From NCBI GenBank assembly GCA_900318085.1, contig ONJF01000030.1, forward strand, positions 1 to 43,402: a DNA stretch of 43,402 bases, in the 5' to 3' direction. This document shows positions 14,521 to 21,863 of the stretch, one piece after another. The stretch's first letter is position 1, and each line of letters opens with the position of its first letter. The notes under the pieces were generated by a model, which had not been told where the DNA came from, did not search any database, and saw only the letters and a program-made list of their open reading frames with translations. The DNA is from an uncultured Bacteroidales bacterium. Lineage in GTDB: Bacteria; Bacteroidota; Bacteroidia; Bacteroidales; F082. Both the position numbers and the translations under genes were made by a program.

Positions 14521-14640
14521 ATGTGTTCAGCGGCACACCGCTGAACACATGCAAAAAGCAGGGGCTTACGCCGCCTGCTTATTCCCTGTCGCTCCTTCGG
14601 AGCTGAGCGGTAATATCTTATCTTTTTGCTGTCGCCCCTA
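14521..14640. repeat. Cluster of small palindromes
   Basis: A perfect 13-bp inverted repeat ATGTGTTCAGCGG (14521-14533) / CCGCTGAACACAT (14538-14550) is followed by AAGCAGGGGCTTACGCCGCC TGCTT, GCTCCTTCGGAGC and GCCCCTACGGGGC. No gene is visible. These look like a run of miniature palindromic repeats downstream of the sugar transferase stop. Confidence 0.6.
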
Positions 14641-14651
14641 CGGGGCTAGGA

Positions 14652-15254
14652 TTAAAACACAGTCTTGAAAATCAGTTGAATGTCTCCCAAAAATGTCCAA
14701 TGGTCAAGGTAATCTAGGTTGATTTTCACCTTGTCAGGCCAAATCACATTATCATTATAAGCCTTCGGGTCGGCTTGTTGGGCGAGCAGTTCTTCTTCGT
14801 TGCGGTATTTAATGCTGGCTGGACCAGTGATGCCTGGGCGTAACTGAAGGATACGACGGTCGTCGCCTTGAAGTTGGTCGGCATAGCCGGGCACGTCGGG
14901 ACGCGGGCCGACAAAGCTCATCTGACCAATGAGGACGTTGACCAATTCGGTCAGGCAGTCTACCTTGCTATGGCGTAGCCAATGGCCCATGCGCGTGACG
15001 CGTGGGTCGTCGGCCGTGGTGATACTGTCGCCTTCGGCTTGGTCTTTCATGGTGCGGAACTTGCAGATTCTGAAAGGCTTCCCTCCCCTACCTATGCGCC
15101 ATTGCATGAAAAACATAGGGCCTTTCGAGTCGATCTTGATAAGAATGCCGATGATGAGCAAAGGCAGAAAAAGCACAAGAAGTCCTATGAGTGCCATGAA
15201 CCTGTCGAAGCACCACTTGAAGAAGAACCCTATCCTGTGTCTATTTTTCTCCAC
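14652..15254 (-). CDS. Membrane sugar-1-phosphate transferase (initiating glycosyltransferase)
   Basis: 200 residues, the minimal monotopic phosphoglycosyltransferase fold. It transfers a sugar-1-phosphate to undecaprenyl phosphate to begin a surface polysaccharide or glycan. An N-terminal hydrophobic hairpin (LIGLLVLFLPLLIIGILIKI) is followed by DSKGPMFFMQWRIGRGGKPF, FRICKFRTMK, the SFVGPRP motif and LRPGITGPASI. All are hallmarks of the bacterial sugar transferase family. The C-terminus DYLDHWTFLGDIQLIFKTV is typical. It overlaps the upstream acyltransferase-like gene by 14 nt and is the last gene of the 18678-14652 glycan block. The sugar donor cannot be read from sequence. Confidence 0.9.
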   Translation of the reverse strand: MEKNRHRIGFFFKWCFDRFMALIGLLVLFLPLLIIGILIKIDSKGPMFFMQWRIGRGGKPFRICKFRTMKDQAEGDSITTADDPRVTRMGHWLRHSKVDCLTELVNVLIGQMSFVGPRPDVPGYADQLQGDDRRILQLRPGITGPASIKYRNEEELLAQQADPKAYNDNVIWPDKVKINLDYLDHWTFLGDIQLIFKTVF

Positions 15255-16047
15255 GCTGCATGGCCTCCATGTTGAGAATTGCCTTTATGCGCGGCAAAGT
15301 TATGATTTTTCTGAATGGATACAACGTTTTTACTGCCATCTTCATCCACCCATTGTAGTGCACAGCAAGGCGGCAATACGATTTGCGGAAGTGGAATTTT
15401 TCGATGAGGAAGTCTTGAATTTGGGAGTGTTCGGTGATGCTGCGAGCGCCATCTGTGACATAACGAAAGCCTTTCTCCTGCAAGTAGTATTGATTCATGG
15501 TGAGGAAGAGTCCGTAATAGGGATAAGTCGTGTTCTTCCTTTTGTATTCGGGCAGTACGGCCACCAGGCCATATTCACAAGCATCTTCCCAGAGCATCAC
15601 CGTGAAGAATCCTATAAAGCGGTCGTCATCGAAATCGAAAATCCCCCAATAGTCAAACTCTTTTTTATCACATTCATCCATGTAAGTTTCAAAAGTCTTT
15701 TGGGTCATGATGCGGTCTTTGACAGGGTAGTCCTCAAAAGAGGCTTTCAGAATGGGGTATCCTAAGTTTTTGATGAAGTCGTTGTTCACTTTCCGGAACT
15801 CTAGCTTCTCCAATGATCTCCTGACTTTTTTCCTCGTGTTGCCTGATAGTTCGTCCAAACCTTCATATCGGTCTTTGATGAGATTCCAGAAGGTGGTTTC
15901 CTCTTGACAGTCGAAGTCAAAGGTGTTTCTCACCATGAGGCCGCCTTGTTTGAGTAAGGCTTTCCATTCGGCCTCTTGTAGTTGTGGCTCTTGGTGGGGC
16001 GCGCCATCATAGCGCCAGGCCTTGCGATATAGATAGAAACCGTTCAT
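15241..16047 (-). CDS. GNAT/FemAB-like acyltransferase family protein
   Basis: About 268 residues from the ATG at 16047, where ATG shares a base with the glycosyltransferase stop (TGATG). A longer frame exists but adds only residues encoded within the upstream gene. The fold resembles GNAT or FemAB-like proteins: a first half with LSGNTRKKVRRSLEKLEFRK, then FIGFFTVMLWEDACEYGLVAVLPEYKR and the helix YPYYGLFLTMNQYYLQEKGFRYV. The SITEHSQIQDFLIEKFHFRKSYCRL ending is typical of family members that modify lipid-linked or glycan substrates. Context (between GT2 and initiating sugar transferase) suggests acylation or aminoacylation of the surface glycan. The exact reaction is unknown. Confidence 0.6.
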   Translation of the reverse strand: MNGFYLYRKAWRYDGAPHQEPQLQEAEWKALLKQGGLMVRNTFDFDCQEETTFWNLIKDRYEGLDELSGNTRKKVRRSLEKLEFRKVNNDFIKNLGYPILKASFEDYPVKDRIMTQKTFETYMDECDKKEFDYWGIFDFDDDRFIGFFTVMLWEDACEYGLVAVLPEYKRKNTTYPYYGLFLTMNQYYLQEKGFRYVTDGARSITEHSQIQDFLIEKFHFRKSYCRLAVHYNGWMKMAVKTLYPFRKIITLPRIKAILNMEAMQRGEK

Positions 16048-16802
16048 CACAGGCGTTTTTTGATGGCGTTGATGGCGTAGCAGCAGAAGCAATGTAAGGC
16101 CTTGAAAAAAGGCAGTTTTTCGTTTTTTCGGTATACCTTCCAGAGGTCGGCGGAGGCTTTCAGTTTGTTAGAACTAGCCGATTTTCTTCTAATCCTATAT
16201 GAAACAAGTGGTTCGTCCAAAGCGTATGCCAAATGACCTTTTTTCAGGATGTTGAGCCAAGTGGCCGTGTCTTCGCTGGTGCGGAAACTGGGTACGACGA
16301 CTTGTCCCACGATGGATGTGTCGACCATCACCGTGGAGCAGCCTATGATGGTGTTGCGGAGGTATTTCTCGTAATCAAGGTTGCCGATGGTGTTGATGAA
16401 TTTGTTCAAAGTGTGGCCTTCTTCGTCAATCCAATCATAAGTGGTATATGTGAACCCCACGTTGTTGTCCAACATAAAACGAAGTTGCTTCTCCATCTTT
16501 TCGGGATGCCAGATGTCGTCGGCGTCGAGGAAGGCCAAAAAACAGCCTTTAGCCATCTGGATGCATTGGTTGCGGGTGTCGGCGATGCCCGAGTGTTGCG
16601 CTTTAACCACAAAATGGATTTTCTCGTCGTGTTCGGCGAGATGAGTTACGATTGCTGCCGTCCTGTCGGTCGAGGCATCGTCGACGATGAAAAGTTCCCA
16701 ATGGGGATAGGTCTGTCTTTGCACGGATGCGATGCTGTCGGCAACATAGTTTTCCATGTTGTAGCAAGGCATGATGACCGATACCAAAGGCTGACTTTCC
16801 AC
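16047..16802 (-). CDS. Family 2 glycosyltransferase
   Basis: 251 residues with a canonical GT-A start: VSVIMPCYNMENYVADSIAS, then ELFIVDDASTDRT, and the DxD-type motif AFLDADDIWHPEKM that binds the nucleotide-sugar and metal. The C-terminal part is short with no membrane anchor. It resembles GT2 enzymes of polysaccharide clusters. It lies 11 nt downstream of the mannose-1-phosphate guanylyltransferase, so GDP-mannose or a derived sugar is a possible donor. The stop overlaps the start of the acyltransferase-like gene. Function as a glycosyltransferase is secure; donor and acceptor are not. Confidence 0.9.
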   Translation of the reverse strand: MESQPLVSVIMPCYNMENYVADSIASVQRQTYPHWELFIVDDASTDRTAAIVTHLAEHDEKIHFVVKAQHSGIADTRNQCIQMAKGCFLAFLDADDIWHPEKMEKQLRFMLDNNVGFTYTTYDWIDEEGHTLNKFINTIGNLDYEKYLRNTIIGCSTVMVDTSIVGQVVVPSFRTSEDTATWLNILKKGHLAYALDEPLVSYRIRRKSASSNKLKASADLWKVYRKNEKLPFFKALHCFCCYAINAIKKRL

Positions 16803-16813
16803 GGTGAAAGGTG

Positions 16814-17950
16814 TTATTTCAGTCCTTCAATCCAGATCTTGATTTGCTGCTCATCATGAAGCTTGCACACGAGCAGTGAATGGTCGCGGTAGGCCACGAG
16901 GTAGTCTTCCAGGCCTTCCACCACGGCTTCAGTGCCTTCCTCGATGTTGATGATGGTGTTCTTGTTGTCGACCGAAACCACCTTGCCACGCAAGGCATTG
17001 CCATTCTCGTCTTTCTTGGCATGGGTGAAGAGCGACCCCCAGGTGCCGATGTCGCTCCAACCGAAGTCGGCAGGGATGGTGAAGGTGTTGGGCGACTTCT
17101 CCATGACGCCATAGTCGATGCTGATGTTGGGGCAGTCGACGAAATGGTCGTTGATGAAGTCTTGCTCTTCGGGCGTGCCGAAGTTGTAGATGCCTTTGTC
17201 GAACACCTCAACCATCTCGGGAAGATATTGCCTGAAAGCCTGCATGATGCCGTCCAAGGTCCAAAGGAAGATGCCGCTGTTCCAGAAATAGTTGCCTTCG
17301 TTGACAAACTTCACGGCGGTATCATAGTCAGGTTTTTCCTTGAACATCTCAACTTTGACCACATTAGAAAATGCTGAATTATGAATGCTGAATGCTGAAT
17401 TATTCCTATTGGCAGTAATTCCGCATTCCACATTCTGCATTCCACATTCCGCATTCATTTTGGGCACTTGGATGTAACCATACCCCGTTTCCGGTCGGCT
17501 AGGTTTGATGCCTATGGTCATGAGTGCTTGTGGGTTCTTCGCCAAGAAATCGAAGCCCAGACGTATGATACGTTGAAACTCTGTTTCATTCGTTACCAAA
17601 TGGTCGGCAGGAGTGACGACGATATTGGCGTCAGCGCAACGACTTTGGATGTGATAAGCGGCGTATGCGATGCAAGGTGCGGTATTTCTTCTTGCCGGCT
17701 CACAAAGCACTTGGTCGGGACGGAGCATAGGCAGGTGTTCCAACACCAAGTGTTTGTAAGCTTTGTTGGTCACCACGAGGAAATTCTCGTCGGGGATGAC
17801 AGGGCTGAAACGTTCGTAGGTGCTACGGATAAAGCTTTTGCCCGTGCCTAATATATCAAGAAATTGCTTGGGGTAATTGTCTTTGCTGAGGGGCCAAAAG
17901 CGGCTACCGATGCCGCCGGCCATAATGATACAGTAGTTATTCATTTTCAA
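16814..17950 (-). CDS. manC: Mannose-1-phosphate guanylyltransferase with repeat-derived insertion
   Basis: 378 residues converting mannose-1-phosphate and GTP to GDP-mannose. The N-terminal pyrophosphorylase signature is MAGGIGSRFWPLSKDNYPKQF. CEPARRNTAPCIAYAA, VVTPADHLV, PSRPETGYGYIQ, EGNYFWNSGIFLW and SIDYGVMEKS follow in order. The C-terminal isomerase domain of bifunctional ManC/AlgA proteins is absent, as in shorter family members. Residues about 164-196 (MNAECGMQNVECGI and NNSAFSIHNSAFS) derive from the repeat at 17365-17458 and sit in the loop after GYGYIQV, just before VVKVEMFKEKPDY. Its start overlaps the DUF3298 lipoprotein stop by 4 nt. Confidence 0.92.
   Translation of the reverse strand: MKMNNYCIIMAGGIGSRFWPLSKDNYPKQFLDILGTGKSFIRSTYERFSPVIPDENFLVVTNKAYKHLVLEHLPMLRPDQVLCEPARRNTAPCIAYAAYHIQSRCADANIVVTPADHLVTNETEFQRIIRLGFDFLAKNPQALMTIGIKPSRPETGYGYIQVPKMNAECGMQNVECGITANRNNSAFSIHNSAFSNVVKVEMFKEKPDYDTAVKFVNEGNYFWNSGIFLWTLDGIMQAFRQYLPEMVEVFDKGIYNFGTPEEQDFINDHFVDCPNISIDYGVMEKSPNTFTIPADFGWSDIGTWGSLFTHAKKDENGNALRGKVVSVDNKNTIINIEEGTEAVVEGLEDYLVAYRDHSLLVCKLHDEQQIKIWIEGLK
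17365..17458. repeat. GAATGC/GCATTC repeat inserted in frame
   Basis: Inverse tandem units (AATGCTGAATTATGAATGC, GAATGCTGAAT, then CCGCATTCCACATTCTGC, ATTCCACATTCCGCATTC) form an imperfect inverted repeat 94 bp long, open in the guanylyltransferase frame. Related units occur intergenically at 13041-13131. Confidence 0.8.
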
Positions 17951-18678
17951 TCGTTTAATAGACTCTTGCCTTTCTCGCTCAAATAAGGTTTCAAGTCAGT
18001 GAGTGCGATTTTGCATAAAGGCATTCCGGCGGAAAAAGAGGCGATTTCGTAAGGCTCAAAGCAAAACACCACGCTGTCGGTTTCGATCCAAGGTTCGTTG
18101 TTGGGCAGAGCGGTTATTTCTTCGAATTCCAAAAACAAATCTTCTTTCTCCAGTTTTTCAAAATATTGTATTTCAATATTTTCTGCTATCAGATCAATGA
18201 GTTTTTCTGGTTCTTCAAATAAGTCATAGCCTACGATACTGCCATCGATTTTGCTAAAAGTGGTGCCATTATACCAAGGCATCTCATGGGCACCGCCCGT
18301 ATAGAGATAGCCCTCAGTGGTATATGTGACGTATTTGTCGGTTTGTTCCGACAAGGTGTAGTTTTCTTCGTATTCCGAGCGAGGTTCGCTGCCGTCTTCC
18401 TCAAAGAAATCATCCCTCATCGACTGCAGGTAGCCGACATGGTCTTCCGTTTCGTCGGAGAGCATCCAATGCAAGATGTTTTGCTTCAGGGTTTTGTTTT
18501 TGGTGACTGGCAGGTCGAGGCTGACATTGAAGCGGGAATAGCCTTCGCTATACTCACTCTCGATAAAAATGCTGTCGCACAATGTATAGGTTTCAACTTC
18601 AACTTCGTTAGGGTCCTTAGGCTGGCAGCCCGCAATGATTAAAAGAAGCATCGCGATAGGGAAGAGTAGTTTTTTCAT
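17947..18678 (-). CDS. DUF3298-type (RsiV-like) lipoprotein
   Basis: 243 residues with a lipoprotein signal ending LLLIIAGC (Cys18). The segment YTTEGYLYTGGAHEMPWYNG followed by TFSKIDGSIVGYDLFEEPEKL is the hallmark of DUF3298. This domain is found in the extracytoplasmic part of RsiV anti-sigma factors and in many stand-alone lipoproteins of Bacteroidota. The preceding part, with VSLDLPVTKNKTLKQNILHWML, fits the DUF4163-like region that often accompanies it. There is no anti-sigma cytoplasmic domain, so this is a stand-alone surface or periplasmic protein. A promoter box lies at 18704-18711. It is the first gene of the unit leading to manC. Confidence 0.8.
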   Translation of the reverse strand: MKKLLFPIAMLLLIIAGCQPKDPNEVEVETYTLCDSIFIESEYSEGYSRFNVSLDLPVTKNKTLKQNILHWMLSDETEDHVGYLQSMRDDFFEEDGSEPRSEYEENYTLSEQTDKYVTYTTEGYLYTGGAHEMPWYNGTTFSKIDGSIVGYDLFEEPEKLIDLIAENIEIQYFEKLEKEDLFLEFEEITALPNNEPWIETDSVVFCFEPYEIASFSAGMPLCKIALTDLKPYLSEKGKSLLND

Positions 18679-18703
18679 GACAAATATTTATTAATTAACG
18701 TGG

Positions 18704-18711
18704 CAAAGATA
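18704..18711 (-). promoter_or_regulatory. -7 promoter box of the DUF3298/manC/glycan unit
   Basis: TATCTTTG on the minus strand, 26 nt upstream of the ATG at 18678, exact match to TAnnTTTG. The four following genes are closely spaced or overlapping, so it may drive the whole 18678-14652 block. Confidence 0.6.
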
Positions 18712-18743
18712 CTGCTTTTTTAGAGAACGCGGAAAAGGATTGA

Positions 18744-21700
18744 TTATTTCACCCAACGATAGAGGATTTCGATGGGGTGAACGGCATGTACGCCTGTGCC
18801 GTCGAGGATCTGCTGCCGGCAAGAAGTGCCAGGTGCCGAGACGATGGTCGGGACACTGTTGTTCTTGTTGTCCATAGCCTTGCGGATGGTGGGGAAGAGG
18901 ACCATCTCGCCGATGGCCAACGAGGTTTTGTAGTGTTCTTTTTCATAGCCGAACGAACCTGCCATACCGCAGCAGCCACTAGGGATGACATGCACTTGGG
19001 CGCCTGCAAGTAATTTGAAGGCAGCAACGGTCTTTTCCGTGCCCACCAAGGCTTTTTGATGGCAATGGCCATGGAGCCAGATCTCCACCGCATCGGCTTT
19101 GAAATCGGCAGGGCTGATGCGCCCAGCGGCCACTCCACGCATGATGAACTCGTCGAAGAGGAGGGCGTTGCGTCCTAGTTGTTGGGCTTGTGGGCGCAGC
19201 TCGGCTGGCACCAAGTCGGGGTATTCATCGCGGAAACTGAGGATGCACGAAGGCTCTATGCCGACCAAAGGTGTTTGTTCTGATATTTTGTCCTTCAACA
19301 GGTTGACATTCCTTAAAGCAAACTTTTTTGCAAGCTTGAGGTTACCTTTCGACATAGCAGCGCGACCGCTTTCCACATGTTTCGGAATCTCTACCTCATA
19401 CCCTAGACGTATGAGGAGTTTGGCGAAGGTCAATCCTAGTTCGGCTTCCTGGAAGTTGGTGAACTCGTCGGCAAAGAGGTAGACTTTGCCTTTGGTGGCC
19501 TGTCCGTGGTGTCGGCGACATTCCTTTTTGACCGCTTTGCGCATCGTCACGCGGCTCAGGGTCGGAATGTCTCTCTCGGTCGAGAACTTGATGATGCGCT
19601 TAATGAGGTTAGATGACGGCTTCCATGAGGCAAACAAGTTATATAATGGCCAAACGTAGTGTCCAAATTGTTCCACAGTAGCCATCCAAGATACGGCAAA
19701 GGAGCGCAAGGGCATCCCACTGACATCATATTTGTGTTGTAGGATCTCTGAACGCAGGCGGGTCATGTCGACGTTGGAGGGACACTCGCTGCGGCAGCCT
19801 TTACAGGCGAGGCAACTGTCCAAGACATCGGCTAGTTCTTCCGATAGTAAGATGCTTTTCTTTGTTGCGAACTGTGTCTCGCAGTTCGAAGAAGTGCTTT
19901 GTTCAAACTGCGGGACGCAGTTTGCGACAGTGAAGGCCTCGCTCTCCCACCCTCTCGTCAAGATTTCGCGCAGCACGTTAGCACGGGCACGAGTGGCCTT
20001 GGTCTCGTCGCCGCTCACCTTGAATGCGGGACAAAGTGTGCCGCCCATCAGGTTCGACTTGCGACAGTCGCCGGCGCCGTTACACTGCTCGATGCTGCAC
20101 ATCAGGGCGTGGAGTTGTGTCTTTGCTCCCGTGGCACCTTCCACCTTGCATTCGTCGAAGGCAGCCTTCCAGTTATAATAAGTTCGGCAGGACCCTGAGC
20201 CTGTCGAAGGGCCGTCTTTTAGCTCCTCCTCTATGGCATACCGCTGTCCCACCTCGAAGCGCAGCATGCTATCCATAGGTAATGTGTCGACGATTTTGTG
20301 CAGGTTAAAGACTTGCAGCGGATCCCAGCATTTTTTTAGGTCTTGCATCAAGGCGTAGACCTCGTCGCCATACATGAGTTGGATGAACTCGCCACGCAGC
20401 CTGCCGTCGCCGTGTTCGCCGCTGAGCGAGCCCTTGTATTTCTTGACCAAGAGGGCAGTTTCGTACGCTACTTCGCGGAATTTTCTTAGTCCTTCGGCTT
20501 CTTTGATATTGATAATTGGTCTCAGGTGAAGCTCGCCTGTGCTAATATGGGCGTGATAGACACAACTCAAGCTGAGGTTGTCAAGCATTTGCGCGAAGTC
20601 GGCCATATAGTCAGGCAGTTTTTCCGGTGCTACAGCCGTGTCTTCGATGACGCCGATAGGTTTGGCATCGCCTTTCATCCCGGTGAGCAGACCCAAGCCT
20701 GCCTTACGCAGACTCCACACCTTGGAGATTTCGGAGCCGTAGACGCGTGAACAGGCATAAACCAAATGCGCGTCATTCTCTATCAATGCTTTTTCCAATT
20801 GGTCAGCTACGGCATCGATTTCTTCGCGGGTCTCACCCCTCAACTCGATGATGAGGATGGCAGCGGGGTTGCCTTGCACGAAGAAGCGGTTTTTTTGTTG
20901 CTCGACGTTCTGTTTGCTGAGTTCCAAGATATTGCGGTCCATCAACTCAACGGCTGAGGGATGGAACTGCAAGGCAACCAGGTTGCCCAAGAAACTCTTT
21001 TGCAAAGTGTCGCAATGGGCGCACACCACCATTTTCTCTTTGGGAGGCAAGGGGTCGAGGTCGACTTTGATTTCGGTGATGAAGGCCAAGGTGCCTTCGC
21101 TGCCTGCCAACACTTTACAGAGGTTGATGGTGCGTTGCTCAAGCGGTTTTTCGGTATGGTGTAGGTCTTCTATGACTTCATCGATGGCATAGCCGCACGA
21201 GCGTCGACGAAGGCTCTTGTCGGGATAGTTTTCCTCAATGAGTCGGACTGTCTCGTCATCCAAGGCCCAATTAATGAGTTGTGAATATATGTCTTGGATT
21301 AATGTGTTGGATTCGTTTTCCCAAAAGCGATTGCCAAACCTTTCCTCCAGTTCCTTGATGGTGTAGGTCTTGAACACTTCGACGCTGCCGTCGCAGAGCA
21401 CGCCTCGGGCTTCCAACACATGGTGGCGGGTGCTTCCATAGACGAGGGAATGCGATCCGCAGGAATTGTTGCCAAACATGCCGCCGATGCAGCAGCGGTT
21501 GCTAGTGGAGGTCTCGGGGCTGAAGAAGAGGCCGTAGGGTGCCAAGGCGAGGTTGAGTTCGTCGAGGACGACACCGGGTTGCACCCTTGCCCACCGTTCT
21601 TCGGCGTTGACTTCCAAGATTTTCTTGAAATGCTTGCTGATGTCGACCACAATACCGCTGCCTACCACTTGTCCCGCAATAGAAGTGCCACCAGCCCGAG

Positions 21701-21857
21701 GGATGAGATGGGTATTTCGTTGCTGGGCTTCTTGGATGAGATAGACGATATCTTGATCGTTTTCAGGGAATGCAACGCCGCAGGGTACCTCGCGATAGGC
21801 CGAGGCATCGGTAGCATAGGCAATGCGGTGGAGCGGGTCGGTCAGTAAGGTATACAT
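18744..21857 (-). CDS. FAD-linked oxidase fused to Fe-S domains (YdiJ/D-2-hydroxyacid dehydrogenase-like)
   Basis: 1037 residues. An FAD-binding type 4 domain (about 30-230) shows PRAGGTSIAGQVVGSGIVVD and GGMFGNNSCGSHSLVYGST. The FAD oxidase C-terminal domain spans about 270-530, with HISTGELHLRP and GSLSGEHGDGRLRGEF. Iron-sulfur parts follow: CNGAGDCRK near residue 600, CLACKGCRSECP near 685-697, and a C-terminal CCG domain (GHCHQK, SGCCGMAGSFGYE). This is the YdiJ-like architecture predicted to oxidise D-lactate or another D-2-hydroxyacid and pass electrons to quinones or other carriers. Two repeat-derived insertions lie between domains, at about residues 549-556 (GPSTGSGS) and 643-665. It starts 6 nt after the stop of the 4,6-dehydratase gene. 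Confidence 0.88.
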   Translation of the reverse strand: MYTLLTDPLHRIAYATDASAYREVPCGVAFPENDQDIVYLIQEAQQRNTHLIPRAGGTSIAGQVVGSGIVVDISKHFKKILEVNAEERWARVQPGVVLDELNLALAPYGLFFSPETSTSNRCCIGGMFGNNSCGSHSLVYGSTRHHVLEARGVLCDGSVEVFKTYTIKELEERFGNRFWENESNTLIQDIYSQLINWALDDETVRLIEENYPDKSLRRRSCGYAIDEVIEDLHHTEKPLEQRTINLCKVLAGSEGTLAFITEIKVDLDPLPPKEKMVVCAHCDTLQKSFLGNLVALQFHPSAVELMDRNILELSKQNVEQQKNRFFVQGNPAAILIIELRGETREEIDAVADQLEKALIENDAHLVYACSRVYGSEISKVWSLRKAGLGLLTGMKGDAKPIGVIEDTAVAPEKLPDYMADFAQMLDNLSLSCVYHAHISTGELHLRPIINIKEAEGLRKFREVAYETALLVKKYKGSLSGEHGDGRLRGEFIQLMYGDEVYALMQDLKKCWDPLQVFNLHKIVDTLPMDSMLRFEVGQRYAIEEELKDGPSTGSGSCRTYYNWKAAFDECKVEGATGAKTQLHALMCSIEQCNGAGDCRKSNLMGGTLCPAFKVSGDETKATRARANVLREILTRGWESEAFTVANCVPQFEQSTSSNCETQFATKKSILLSEELADVLDSCLACKGCRSECPSNVDMTRLRSEILQHKYDVSGMPLRSFAVSWMATVEQFGHYVWPLYNLFASWKPSSNLIKRIIKFSTERDIPTLSRVTMRKAVKKECRRHHGQATKGKVYLFADEFTNFQEAELGLTFAKLLIRLGYEVEIPKHVESGRAAMSKGNLKLAKKFALRNVNLLKDKISEQTPLVGIEPSCILSFRDEYPDLVPAELRPQAQQLGRNALLFDEFIMRGVAAGRISPADFKADAVEIWLHGHCHQKALVGTEKTVAAFKLLAGAQVHVIPSGCCGMAGSFGYEKEHYKTSLAIGEMVLFPTIRKAMDNKNNSVPTIVSAPGTSCRQQILDGTGVHAVHPIEILYRWVK
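19863..19928. repeat. Inverted repeat inserted in frame in the FAD oxidase
   Basis: The arms TTGCGAACTGTGTCTCGCAG with TTCG, and AAACTGCGGGACGCAGTTTG with CGACA, form two palindromes that also pair with each other. They encode TVANCVPQFEQ and SSNCETQFATK between the two Fe-S modules. The added Cys residues come from the repeat, not from the cofactor motifs. Confidence 0.75.
20190..20213. repeat. CCTGAGCCTGTCGAAGG repeat copy in the FAD oxidase
   Basis: A 24-bp element with core CCTGAGCCTGTCGAAGG, encoding GPSTGSGS in the minus-strand frame. The same core occurs at 7608-7630 and 41597-41620, always within a coding gene and in frame. The copies sit in different reading phases or orientations: PEPVEGP in the RT, GPSTGSG here and at 41597. 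Confidence 0.85.
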
Positions 21858-21863
21858 TGCAGA

